Below, piece after piece: positions 47,869 to 57,778 of a stretch of 64,000 nt of DNA (position 1 is the stretch's first letter; every line of letters begins with the position of its first letter). The notes under the pieces were generated by a model. It worked only from the letters and a program-made list of their open reading frames with translations, was not told the DNA's origin and made no database searches. The position numbers and the translations under genes are program-made. The stretch is from Hawksworthiomyces lignivorus (lineage: Eukaryota; Ascomycota; Sordariomycetes; Ophiostomatales; Ophiostomataceae): contig NTMA01000001.1 in assembly GCA_002917075.1 (NCBI GenBank), positions 62,001-126,000 on the forward strand, given 5' to 3'.

Positions 47869-49232
47869 TTACTTGTCCGAGGGCGGGAACAGCTGGCCGA
47901 ACGCCTCGAGACTGATGTTGCCGCCGCTGAGCAGGATGCCGACGTCCCAGCCCTCGGGGCCAGCCTCCTTCTCGACGCGGCGGCGGAAGTCCTCGTTGTA
48001 GAGGGCGACGGCGAGGGGCACGGCGGAGCTGGGCTCGACGACGAGCTTGAAGCGCTCGAGCAGCAGGCGGAGGGCGTCGCGGATCTGGTCCTCGCCGACG
48101 GCGTAGGCGCCGTGCAGGCCCTGGCGGGGCGGGTCGTGCTCGCCGCGGGGGCCGGCGCCGGTGAGGACGCCCCAGTTGTGGACGCCGACGGGGGTGCGCA
48201 GGCCGTCGGCGATGGTGAGCGAGGAGACGCTCTCGATGCGGCGGCCCTGGGCGAGGCCGCGGACGAGGTCGTCGGCGCCGTCCAGCGACGGCTCGGCGCC
48301 GAAGACGCGCACGCCGGTGCCCTCGGCCGACAGCACGGTGCCGGCCAGCAGGCCGCCGCCGCCGCAGGGGGCGATGATGGCGTCGAGGCCGGGGGCGGCC
48401 TTGTTGGCGGCCTTGTTGGCGGCCGGTCGCGGTAGCACGGTTACTGGCGCGCGCAGCAGGGCGGTGGGCCCGCCGGCGGCGTTGGCCTCCTTCTCCGCGG
48501 CGGCCATGGCGGCGGCCATGGCGGCGGCCACCTGCTCCTGCAGCTCCAGCCCCGCGGTGCCCTGGCCCAGGATAATGTCCGGGTGGTCGTAGGGCGGGAC
48601 CAGGCGGGCGCCGGTGGCGGCAATGACGTCGGCGGCGACGGCCTCGCGCTCGCTGGCCGTGGACCCGCTGAACACCACGCGGGCGCCGTAGCCCTTGGTG
48701 GCGGCCACCTTGGGCGGCGCCGAGATGCGCGGCATCACAATGTGCGCCGGCATGCCGGCCGTGGCCGCCGCCAGCGCCAGCGCCTGCGCGTGGTTGCCTG
48801 GGCGCGCGGCCGGTGCGTCAGCCTTTTTTTATTCATCTCATTCCATAATTCTGAGGCACGAACCACGGAGCGCCTACCTGAGCTGTGCGTGACGACGCCC
48901 TTGGCGGGGCCGCCGCCCTCGAGCCAGCCGGGCTCGCGCTTGAGCCGCTCGATGGCGTGGAACGCGCCCCGCACCTTGAAGGCGCCGATGCGCTGCAGGT
49001 TCTCGCACTTGAACCACAGGTGCAGCACGGGCCGCGCGGGCTCGAAGCTGGCTCCCTCCGCCGGCGCCCACGGCGTGCCCGCCAGCTCCTCGGCCGTGCG
49101 CGGCGTCGAGGCGACGGCGTCGATGGTGCGGTTGGTCAGGACCGGCGTGCGGTGCACATACGGGCGGATCAGGTCGTGGGCAGCAATGACCGATTCCCGC
49201 GTCAGAGGCAGACAGGTCGCTAAGTCGGCCAT
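47869..49232 (-). CDS. PLP-dependent threonine dehydratase/serine racemase-type enzyme
   Basis: Fold type II PLP enzyme of 427 residues that would deaminate threonine or serine to the 2-oxo acid, or racemise serine. Exons in transcript order are 48878-49232 and 47869-48797. The 80-bp intron (GTAGGC...CCCAG) rebuilds the family motif THSSGNHAQALA. The PLP lysine is in RIGAFKVRGAFHA (Lys86), and the phosphate loop is PCGGGGLLAG (residues 252-261). It ends in VGILLSGGNISLEAFG and has no regulatory ACT-like domain, so it is not a typical feedback-controlled biosynthetic Ilv1 but a catabolic or racemase-like form. An Ala/Lys-rich insertion at about 208-244, just before the glycine loop, is not usual. 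I found no splice pair that would remove it. The chosen Met (49232) precedes the start of conserved sequence; an in-frame ATG lies 57 bases upstream. Next gene on the same strand is ketol-acid reductoisomerase. Confidence 0.9.
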
Positions 49233-49907
49233 CTTGATTCCCCCCTTTTTTTTGTCTATTTTTTTATATGAAATGTCGATGCGGACCAAAGAGATAGTAG
49301 CTTATATTACTTGGGCTCCAAGATAGGGTAAGATGGAACTGCTTTCGATATCTCCTCTAAACATTCGTCAAATCACGGAATTGAGCTCCGGCTTTCTTCA
49401 TCATCGCCGATAGCGGAGAATTTGAAGGAGCATCAGAAGTTTGACGATTTTGCAGCAAAAGAAGCGTCAAAATATCCAAAGATGATAGGAGGGGGAAAAG
49501 ATGCTCAAGATGATTGCCAACCTATTATATTTGTATCCGTCAAATTGTCTCCTCTTTTTGATCGTATAGCTAAAAAAAAAAAAAACAGCAAAAAACTTTT
49601 TGTTTTTGTGCCGGGCCTCCCAAATTCTTCCCCCTTTTTTTTTGGTAGAAAGGAAAAACCAGATCATACAGTACAAAAGTCCATAAAAGAGTTCATCATC
49701 CCTGGCACAAGTCTCATGCCATCATTTTTACCCTGTTCCCTAAAACACACGCACGCACATATGCGTGTTGCAATCTGTCCAAAAGCTGCCGCGCAAAAAC
49801 AAAACCGCTGGCCGTCTCCTTCTCTCCTCCTCTTCCCCTCCCACCAATCTCCCCAGAAGGGGAAAAAAAAAAAAAAAAAAAAGTCTCATCTGTCGCCCAG
49901 CAGGACT
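49233..49907. other. Spacer between the PLP enzyme and ketol-acid reductoisomerase
   Basis: Both neighbours are on the minus strand, so this holds the promoter of the PLP enzyme and the 3' untranslated region of the reductoisomerase. A run of 20 A (49863-49882) lies 25 bases beyond the reductoisomerase stop codon. No gene is seen. Confidence 0.6.
49863..49882. repeat. Poly-A run of 20 bases
   Basis: Twenty A on the plus strand, which is a U run in the reductoisomerase 3' untranslated region. Simple homopolymer; no other role is evident. Confidence 0.85.
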
Positions 49908-51344
49908 TTACTTCTGGTTCTCGGGGCGCAGGGAGCGGACGGCCTTGCCGGCCTTCCAGATCTCGAGGTTGCGGATCTCCTCCATCTCCTTCTCGTACTT
50001 CTCGCGGTAGTCCTTCTGGCTGTTGTAGTCGAGGGAGCGCTGGGTCTCGGTGCCGTCCCGGACGGAGTCGTAGAGGTTGTTGAAGACGGGCTTGAGGGCG
50101 TCCTTGAAGCGCGGGGTCCAGTCGATGGCGCCGCGGCGGGCGGTGGTGGAGCAGGCCTCGAACATCCAGTCCATGCCGTTGGCGCCGATGAGGGGGTACA
50201 GGCTCTGGGTGGCCTCCTCGACGGTCTCGTTGAAGGCCTCCGAGGGCGAGTGGCCGCGCTCGCGCAGCACCTCGTACTGGGCCAGGAACATGCCGTGGAT
50301 GCCGCCCATCAGGCAGCCGCGCTCGCCGTACAGGTCCGAGTAGACCTCCTTCTCAAAGGTGGTCTTGTACAGGTAGCCGGAGCCGATGGCGACGCCAATG
50401 GCCTGGGCCTTCTCCTCGGCCTTGCCGGTCACGTCCTGGTAGACGGCAAAGGACGAGTTGATGCCGCGGCCCTCGCGGAACAGCGACCGCACCGTGCGGC
50501 CGGAGCCCTTGGGCGCGACCAGGATGACGTCAATGTCCGTGGGGACCTCGACCTTGGTGAGGTCCTTGAAGACGGGCGAGAAGCCGTGGGAGAAGTAGAG
50601 GGTCTGTTTGTCATGGCTGGGGTCAGCAGAGGGTTCATGTAGAAAGTGAAGTAGGGAGGTGGGGGGAAATTTTTTTTTTTTTTTAAAAAAAAACTTAAAA
50701 AAACTCAAAAAAACTCAAAAAAAACTCACCTTGCCCTTGGTCAGCTGGGGCTTGATGGCGGGCCAGGTCTCGGACTGGGCGGCGTCGCTCAGCAGGTTCA
50801 TGACGATGGTGCCGCGGCTGATGGCGTCGTCGACCTCGAAGAGGTTCTTGCCGGGGATCCAGCCGTCCTGCACGGCGTCGTTCCAGGACTTGCCGTTCTT
50901 GCGCACGCCGACGATGACGTTGAGGCCGTTGTCGCGGAGGTTCAGGCCCTGGCCGTGGCCCTGGGAGCCGTAGCCGATCAGGGCGAACGTGTCGTCCTTG
51001 AAGTAGTCCTGCGGGGGGGTCTTGGGTCAGCGGCTGACTAGTTCTCTACATACTTGCTAAGAACTTAAAAAAAAAAAAAAAAAAAGTGCACTTACCAGAA
51101 GCTTCTCCTTGGGCCAGTCCTCGCGCTCCCAGACCTGCTCCTTGGAGCCGGCAAAGTCAATGGTCTTGACACCACGGACCTGCTGCTGGCCGGCCATGGG
51201 CACGGCGACAGCCTTGGCGGCCTTTGCGCGGACGAGGCCGGCAGCAGCAGCCACAAAGGTGCGGCGCTGAGCAGCTGAGGCGGGGCCAGCGAGCTGGCGA
51301 GCCATTGGGCTCCGCAGAGCCTTTGAGAAGCCACGAGAAGCCAT
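49908..51344 (-). CDS. ILV5: Ketol-acid reductoisomerase, mitochondrial
   Basis: Second common step of valine, isoleucine and leucine synthesis: isomerises and reduces acetolactate or acetohydroxybutyrate with NADPH and Mg2+, in the mitochondrial matrix (yeast Ilv5, Neurospora ilv-2). Exons in transcript order are 51096-51344, 50730-51008 and 49908-50603, giving 407 residues. Introns of 87 and 126 bp are both in phase 0. The N-terminus (MASRGFSKALRSPMARQLAG) is a classic Arg/Ser/Ala presequence. The Rossmann loop IGYGSQGHGQGLNLRDNG is at about 94-111. The catalytic part carries DVILVAPKGSGRTVR, and DLYGERGCLMGGIHG with the Mg-binding Asp and Glu. Splicing restores EKLLDYFKDD and LTKGKTLYFSHGFSPVF. 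A CA-rich repeat sits directly before the start codon, and intron 2 contains A/T homopolymers. Neighbour of the threonine-dehydratase-like gene, which suggests but does not prove a link in branched-chain amino acid metabolism. Confidence 0.98.
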
Positions 51345-51381
51345 TGTGTGTGTGTGTGTGTGTGAGTGTGTGAGTGTGTGT
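51345..51381. repeat. CA/TG microsatellite in the ILV5 5' leader
   Basis: A TG-rich repeat on the plus strand reads as CACACA...ACACA on the ILV5 transcript and runs right up to the start codon. It would form an unstructured A/C-rich leader, which favours initiation. Length variation here could alter expression. Confidence 0.8.
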
Positions 51382-52801
51382 GAAGGGAGGGATGAAAGAG
51401 AAAAAAAAGGACGAGAAGAGCAGGAACAGGAGTTAAATATGAAAGAAAGGGAAAGGAGGAAAGTAAAAAGGAAGAGAAATCAGAAGGAGAAGAGAGGAAA
51501 GACGAAGCAAAAATAAGAAGTCTTTGTGGAGAAAGATGGGGTACCAGGGGGGGGGGGGGAAGGACAGGCAAAGTGACCAGAGATGCACCAAAATTGAGTC
51601 AAAAATTATATAGAGGAAGGAAAAAAAAATAAAAAAGAAAGAGGAATAGCTATCGAATTCAACGATATGATTGGTTCGCGGGGACTTGCACATCTCCGGA
51701 GGGGCTTTTTCTTCAGTCTCCTTTTTTTCTTTTTTTTTTTCTTTTTACTTTTCTACGAAGTCCCCTCGACGCCATCCTGCTTGCTGCGTTGTTCGGGACC
51801 AGTCTATTGGATTTCCCACTGTATCTTTCTACACGTATATCTTTTACTGCCGTTGTCGGTTTTAGGGACTCGCATTGGCCTATGCAACTGTGGACCTCTC
51901 AGTGGAATGGGCTGCTGCTGCGACCGACTTCGGTGTGAAGTCCCATATTATATTAGTTGTAGTAGACCGCTTTGGATGGAGGGGTTGCTGCCACTTAGCC
52001 GGGGCACAATGTCTATTCTGGTATACTACGTACTGCCAACCGCCACTTCACTGTGAAGGACGACTAACGTAAGAGTCACAGATCCGGAGGAGGGTGCTTC
52101 GCTAGCATGCTTGGAAAGCAAAAAAAGGCAAGGCTCTTCTTCTATTTGTGTCTTGGAGTCTTCTTCTGTGTGAAGTGTATATACATTCATAACTCGGAAG
52201 GGACATGCACAGGAGGTGTTGTGCTTGTAGACTAGCTAGTTGGTGGGTAACGCTGCATTGGCAGAGCCAAGCCAAGAGAGCTGGCAGAGGCGAAATGTGC
52301 TTGGAGGAGGAGACGAGTGTCGACAAGCAGCAAACAAAAAAAAGAGAAAACTAGAAAAATAGCATCGTGTCGAAGATGACGAAAAAAAAAAAAAAAAACA
52401 AGAAAACGTAACGAAATCAAATTCAGAGGCAGAAAAAAAAAGCAAAAAAAAACCCAAGACTCCTCATGATGCGTGCCATCTCATTGTCTCCTAGTTCCCT
52501 CCTCCTCGTCTTCCATCTTTCCCTCTTCCTTTCCGGGTACCTCGTCTAGCCTCCATATGACTCGCCTGATAGTCCGTCTAATATGCGTGCAAGGGGAAAG
52601 AAAAACCGACGATGGCCTCTCTGTGTGTGTGTGCATACGTATGATATGTATGAGTATACCAAAAAATCGCTGTGAAAAATGTCGCTGGATGGCAGATAGA
52701 GGAAACGAGGGAGAAAAAGAAGCCGCTTTTTTATATCTCTCTTCTTCCTCTCCGGTGCGCTTTAGCCGTCTCTTGAGAGAGAGATAGAGGGGGGGATGGG
52801 A

Positions 52802-52852
<51 letters not shown>

Positions 52853-52953
52853 GGCATTCTCTCTGGCCAAAGGTGTCATAGACACCCCCTCTCTTCCGCA
52901 TAGTAGCATCTCCCCACCGCCATGCCGCGCATCGGTCCTCCCTCCTCCGCCAT
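51382..52953. other. Spacer between ILV5 and UBC12
   Basis: Contains the ILV5 promoter and, at the far end, the UBC12 3' untranslated region. Pyrimidine-rich sequence on the ILV5 strand at about 51.39-51.63 kb fits a promoter or leader tract. A G run (about 51547-51560), several A and T runs (52380-52450) and a long GA microsatellite (52806-52851) are present. No gene is seen; short frames in the repeats are artefacts. Confidence 0.55.
52806..52851. repeat. GA/CT dinucleotide repeat
   Basis: A nearly pure (GA)n tract of about 46 bases, preceded by GA-rich imperfect repeat. It lies about 100 bases downstream of the UBC12 stop and would be CU-rich in its 3' untranslated region. Confidence 0.9.
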
Positions 52954-53491
52954 CTACTTCCCCTGCCCGACCACCTTGTCGTACGGCTCGCCGCGCACCG
53001 CGCCACCGCTCATGGCTATGCGCACGTTGCGCTTGAAGTTCTCGCGGTGCGCGCGCAGGTCCTCGGCCGCCTCCTTGTTGAGCGGGTCCGACGCGTTGGG
53101 CTCCAGGAACAAGAACTGCAGGCCCACGATCACGGCGTTGAGGTTCAGCACCGGCTTCCAGTCCTCGCGCAGGATGTTGAGGCACACCTTGCCCTCGAGG
53201 TCGATGTTGGGGTGGTAGATCTTCTGCTGGCACATCACCTTGGGCGGCTCGTGCGGGAACGACGGCGTGATGTGGAACGAGAACGTGAAGCGCCCGCCGC
53301 GGTACATGCCCTCGTCCGGCTCGATCACCAGCACGAAGTTGAGAATGTCGTCTGGGTCCGGGAAGTCGATGCGCATCGTCGAGCCGAGAGAGAGTTCCGA
53401 GAGGTCTGCGGCGTGGCCATTGTCGTTAGATGGGAAGGAATAAACAAATAAAGTGACAAAAAAAAGGGAGACGGAATGAGACAAGAGAGAG

Positions 53492-53534
<43 letters not shown>

Positions 53535-53756
53535 ACAGTTACGCACCTTTTTGCACCCGCAGCTGGGCGGCTGTGACCTTCTTCTTCTTGCCGGCAGCTG
53601 CTGTGCCTTCGGCATTTTCTGCCTTCTGCTGCTCCTTTTTCTACAGAAAGTGAAAGATGCACTCGTCAGTGGACTCTATTTCTGCCGTCGTCTGGTTATA
53701 AGATACGGAGACGCGAGGTCTTCTGGGAAGCCTACCATAGACCAGATCTTCAACAT
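52954..53756 (-). CDS. UBC12: NEDD8-conjugating enzyme E2 (UBC12)
   Basis: E2 enzyme that carries NEDD8/Rub1 on a cysteine and passes it to cullins, activating SCF-type ubiquitin ligases. Exons in transcript order are 53736-53756, 53547-53640 and 52954-53405, giving 188 residues, the family's usual length. The first exon codes only for MLKIWSM, the conserved Nedd8-E1-binding N-terminus. Exon 2 gives [12 protein letters not shown]... ending in AAQLRVQK. Exon 3 begins [20 protein letters not shown]. The E2 core shows the HPN motif ([11 protein letters not shown]), then the active Cys in [12 protein letters not shown] (Cys near 113). Introns are 95 and 141 bp; the second carries a C11 run and a long CT repeat. 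The tiny first exon is easily missed by gene callers. Confidence 0.97.
53495..53534. repeat. GA repeat plus 11-G run inside UBC12 intron 2
   Basis: On the plus strand an AG repeat is followed by GGGGGGGGGGG (53524-53534). In the UBC12 transcript this reads C11 then (CU)n, a long polypyrimidine tract starting about a dozen bases after the 5' splice site. It may affect splicing, or simply be a tolerated microsatellite. Confidence 0.85.
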
Positions 53757-54043
53757 CTTGATATGTGATGCACGTGGCTCGAACGTGCGGGTCGTCTGTT
53801 TTAGGTGTTCCGGAGTGCGTAGACTTGTCGGTCAGGGTATGGGGGACAAGAAGCAACAAAATGTTAGAGAAGAAGAGGAAAGACAGACAGAAAGAAACGA
53901 CGACAGATCCCAAACGCAACGTTTCGCAATGCGCCGTGTGTTAAATGCCAAATAGGTGACGATGCAAGTACTTCCAGATGGAAGGAGGATCCAGGCAAGA
54001 ACTGAGGCCCTAAATGGCGTTAAGTGGGGTTATTTCACATATA

Positions 54044-54052
54044 TACGGAGTA
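54044..54052. repeat. TACGGAGTA motif
   Basis: The only exact copy of the 9-mer found in the gene-dense right half. It lies about 290 bases upstream of the UBC12 start, in the promoter region. Confidence 0.6.
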
Positions 54053-54262
54053 CTCTGCCTTGCCGTCAATCACTTTTTGGCCATCTCTTCTAAGGAAATT
54101 ACAAGCGTGCCCAATCTGCCTGCCAAATGCAAAATCTTTATTAGTAATCTGCCCGCCAGCTAAAACCCCAATGTAAGCTTAGAGTGATATTGAATAATAC
54201 AGAATTGCCACTGCGCGCTTTCGGCTTTCTGCTGTCGCTAAAAGGGTCAAACACTCCGAGCA

Positions 54263-54298
54263 AAAGCGAGGCACAAAGCGAGGCACAAAGCGAGGCAG
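54263..54298. repeat. Three tandem copies of a 12-bp unit
   Basis: The unit AAAGCGAGGCAC is repeated three times, the last copy ending CAG instead of CAC. It is non-coding and lies upstream of UBC12. Confidence 0.85.
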
Positions 54299-54825
54299 AG
54301 CACCGTCTGGCAGGCCGTGCAAAATAGATATTCTTTGTCATATGGATATCTCTCCTATTATCTTGGTGATGTACTGCGACATAGCATCATTCGGAATATT
54401 CTGCAAACAATATGAACATACAGACAACAAGCCGGATCCAAAACAAAAAAAGACCATCAATTACAAACAAGAAATAGTAGCATAAGTGGGATAATAAACA
54501 ATGAAATGGAAACGCCAAGATACCATGCCGTTTTTTTTACGCTCTGTTGGGCCCTCGCAGGCATATGACCTGGGGCCACCTGGGAAGACAATTCAACCGT
54601 TTATACAACCTGAACCAAAAAAAAAAAAAAAAAAAAAAACACAAAATAGAAACAACTTCTTCAAAATCCGCAACTGTCTCTCTCCTTTCTACCTCCTAAA
54701 CAACCCCCATATGAACCCTGGTTGCATATGGGAAGCTATCAAGGAAGCGTCCGGCCTGCCTGTGCATCTGGCCGGGTCGCGCTCAGCTCGATGCACTGCA
54801 GCTCGGACGGCGATCGTGCTCCGCT

Positions 54826-57778
54826 TTAACGGCGGGAAATGCAGCACATGAGACCGGTCTTGCCAAGGAACCAGAGGAAGCCGATGAAGCGGAAGATAGA
54901 CAAGAAGCACGTGGCGAACAGGATGAACCTGAAGAACCAGGCAGTGCGGGTCGTGGTGGTTTGCTGCGAATCATGTTAGTAACTGACAAAGAAGCAAAAC
55001 ACACAAGAACAGCTGGGAGCATAGGGAAAATACGTACACCAATGCCAATGGAGTCGAAGTTGTCACTGGTAATAACGACAGCCAACAGGCAGTTCGAGAA
55101 CAGCCACAAGACGACCAGCATGGTACGGAAGGACTTGTACGAATCCTGAACGTCCTTGGGCTCGGGCTTCTCCTCTTCCTTGTACGGCTCGAGAGCGCGC
55201 TTGACGGTGGCCTCGAACTGCTTGTCGATATCTTCCTGCGGTTTGTCGACTTCCTCCACGACGGCCTCGTTCTTCTCGCCCTTGGTGATCTGCGCAGAGG
55301 GAAGAGCGTCTTGCTTGTCCGAGCCCTTGGTACCCCAAGACACGTCGTGCCAGTTGTTGAACGCGTACACCATCAGAATGTTTATGTACGTAGACATGAG
55401 CACCAGGTAGTAGGGGAACGAGTGGAACATGTGCCACGGGTCCAGGTACAGGAACGACGCAATAAAGTAGAGACCGTAGATAGTAAAGAGCGACAGGATG
55501 ATGACGCCGGCGGCTCCCGAGTTGTTGCCGAACACGCTGCCCAAGAAGTCGCCGACGCTGTCTGTCTTGATCTGCTCGTCAATAGGCGTCTGGAAGGCCT
55601 GGACGACTAGATAAGCAGACAGGACGAGAACGTAGGCCTGGATGAACCCAAATACAATGTACGACGTGATGTAAGTATACTTCGAACCCTTGGGTCGGTT
55701 ACCCAGGGCCAAGATGAACTGGAGAATGACAAAGGCCAGGTAGATGTACTTGAGCACGGCATTGATGAGCGGCGTGGCCGAGTCGCCGAACGGCCAGCCG
55801 TGATGCTCGGCAGAAACGGATGAAGCTACCTGCGGGGTGCCGACAAGGTCCATGATAACGGAAGTAGTAAGCCAGTATGACGCGAGCGAGAACCAGGTGA
55901 AGATGACGTTGGCAATGTTGTAGAGCAGCTGCACGTGGAGGAAGAACATGCGGATGATGTTGTGGCCGCTCTTGTACATGCGGCCGAAGTGCATCAGAGA
56001 GTACAGACTGGCGGCAAACGAACCGTTGAGCCAACGACGACGCTGGCCGATAAACTCGGCGGCACCTTCTGGCACGTCGGTTTCGCCCTTGGCCGCTTTG
56101 ATGTACGACAGATGCCATTTCTGGCCGGCCTTGGCGACCAGCTCGAAGCAGAGAATACGATCCTCGGCCAAGAACATGTTCTTCTTGAAGATGTTCATGC
56201 CCTCGATACCCTTCTTGCCCAGGATGGCCGACAGCGTGTGGTCACCGTGGAAGTACTGGTCAAGCGGGCGACCCATGATGGCACGGAAGCGGTAAGCCGA
56301 GAAGGCACCGGGCAGCACACTAACGTAGCCGAAGGCGCTCTCCAGAGGCTTGTCCAGAATGTTGGAGATCTTGTACTCGAAGTTCTGAACGGCGACGAGC
56401 GGGTTGAGCAGCTTGCGGCCGCCCTTGCCCAGCATGGCGTGAATTTCACCACAGGCACCACCGAGGTCCTTGTCGTTGTAGAAGCCCTCCCACAGCGCGA
56501 GCAGAGACTTGGGGCTGGGCTTGGTACCAGCGTCGAGCAGGATGCAGACCTCGGGATTCAGGATGCGGCCAAAAGCGTTGAAGAGCCAACGGTGCGAGTT
56601 GATCTTCTTGCTGTTCTTCTGCTTCAAGCAGAAGATGAACTGGACAGGAGGAAGCGTGGTGGCGTTGTCGTTGACGGGGCGGATCAGCTGCTGGTTGGGA
56701 GTGACGGACAGCTGTGTGGTGTACTCGAAGATGTGAGCCACAGTCTCCTTGCCGTTGACGTCCTTCTTGATGACACCGTCCTGGTAGACACCGATGGTGG
56801 CCAGGACATCCAGCACGTTCTTGTCGGCCTTCTCCAGACCATCGAAGACGAGACAGACGACGATCTTCTGCCATGCCGGGCCGCCCTTGTTCCAGAAGGT
56901 CGACTTTTTCAGGTTCACAATGTCGCGAATGTTCTGCATGACGCCATGCAGGGTACGAGACAGCAGGACCTTGTCTTCGTTGTAGTAGGTGATGGCAATG
57001 AGCAGCTCTGTGTGGCGGTTGTACATGCGCGGGCGCAGATCGTAGCCGTTCTGGAGGGTGAAGTCGTTCGGGTCGCAGGTGGCAGCTGTGTAGCGCATCT
57101 TGTAGAACTCGTTCTGGTTTGCCTCGGTTTCGATGTAGCTGGGCTGGACAGAGTTGCGAATGGCACTGGGCACGGGATACTCGATGCTCAGGACGGAGCC
57201 CTGGACGAGCTTGACCTTACGGGTCGGGTAGCGCTTCAGGCCACCTCCCAAGCTCTGCTGCTGACGGCGGTAGAACTGCTCGTTAGGGTCGCTCACGGAG
57301 ATGGTGGAATGGGGCCGCCCAACGCCGACTCCGAAGCCGCCATCGAGGTGGTAAGCGCCACTGGACATGCCAGTGTCGTTCTGGAAAGGAGACGGGGCTT
57401 GAGGGAAGCCGGGTGCCCCACGGATCGTAGCGCCCGCACCAGGAGCGTAGGACTCGGTCAGACTGTAAGTTGATTCCGGGCGGACATTGGCCAGGCCGGC
57501 GCCAAGGTGGTCATGGTCGTAGTGTGAGGCGCCTTGGCTCAGCAACGAGTGCTGAGCCTCCTCGCTATCATCGGTAGGTGGGATGTGATACTGCAGTTGG
57601 TAAAGACATCTTGTCAGTTTCGATTTCTGTGCTTGTTCCCCCCCCCCCCTTTTTTTTTTTTATACATTTTTCTAGTTTCCCTCTCTGATGGCTATGCTCT
57701 TCTTACCTGGCTGCTTGGAGGAAGCTCCTGCAAGTTGTGACCCTCGTATTCATCCCCTTCGCGGCCGCGGTAAGCCAT
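54826..57778 (-). CDS. chsB: Chitin synthase, class III
   Basis: Plasma-membrane processive glycosyltransferase (family GT2) that makes cell-wall chitin from UDP-GlcNAc at hyphal tips and septa; class III, like Aspergillus nidulans chsB and Neurospora chs-1. Exons in transcript order are 57707-57778, 55038-57590 and 54826-54963, giving 920 residues. The first exon codes [20 protein letters not shown], a class III N-terminus. The last exon ends [11 protein letters not shown], also typical. Introns are 116 and 74 bp, phase 0. A disordered N-terminal 135 residues precede the catalytic region with [31 protein letters not shown] (near 376-387), [10 protein letters not shown] (near 499-508) and the product-binding QRRRW (540-544). 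About seven membrane helices follow. Residues about 760-810 form a charged cytosolic loop. Long GA-rich DNA upstream is probably leader and promoter. The symbol is by orthology; other genera use other names. Confidence 0.97.
57638..57661. repeat. C12-T12 homopolymer block in chitin synthase intron 1
   Basis: Twelve C followed by twelve T on the plus strand, reading A12G12 in the transcript, within the first intron. It is not the 3' pyrimidine tract, because it is purine in the transcript. Confidence 0.85.

Larger units (their letters stand above)
53757..54825. other. Spacer between UBC12 and chitin synthase
   Basis: Holds the UBC12 promoter and the chitin synthase 3' untranslated region. It has one exact TACGGAGTA (54044-54052), a 12-bp minisatellite at 54263-54298 and an A run of about 20 bases near 54620. 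No gene is seen. Confidence 0.6.

Noticed and set aside
47869..51344. Idea that the PLP enzyme is the biosynthetic ILV1
   Set aside because: It ends after the catalytic domain and lacks the C-terminal regulatory domains expected of fungal Ilv1, so I call it only threonine dehydratase/serine racemase-type.
55935..57473. 512-residue plus-strand frame opposite chitin synthase, and similar ones opposite the DHA1 transporter and ILV5
   Set aside because: These are long stop-free shadows caused by codon bias. The translations show no domain, and the other strand has complete genes.
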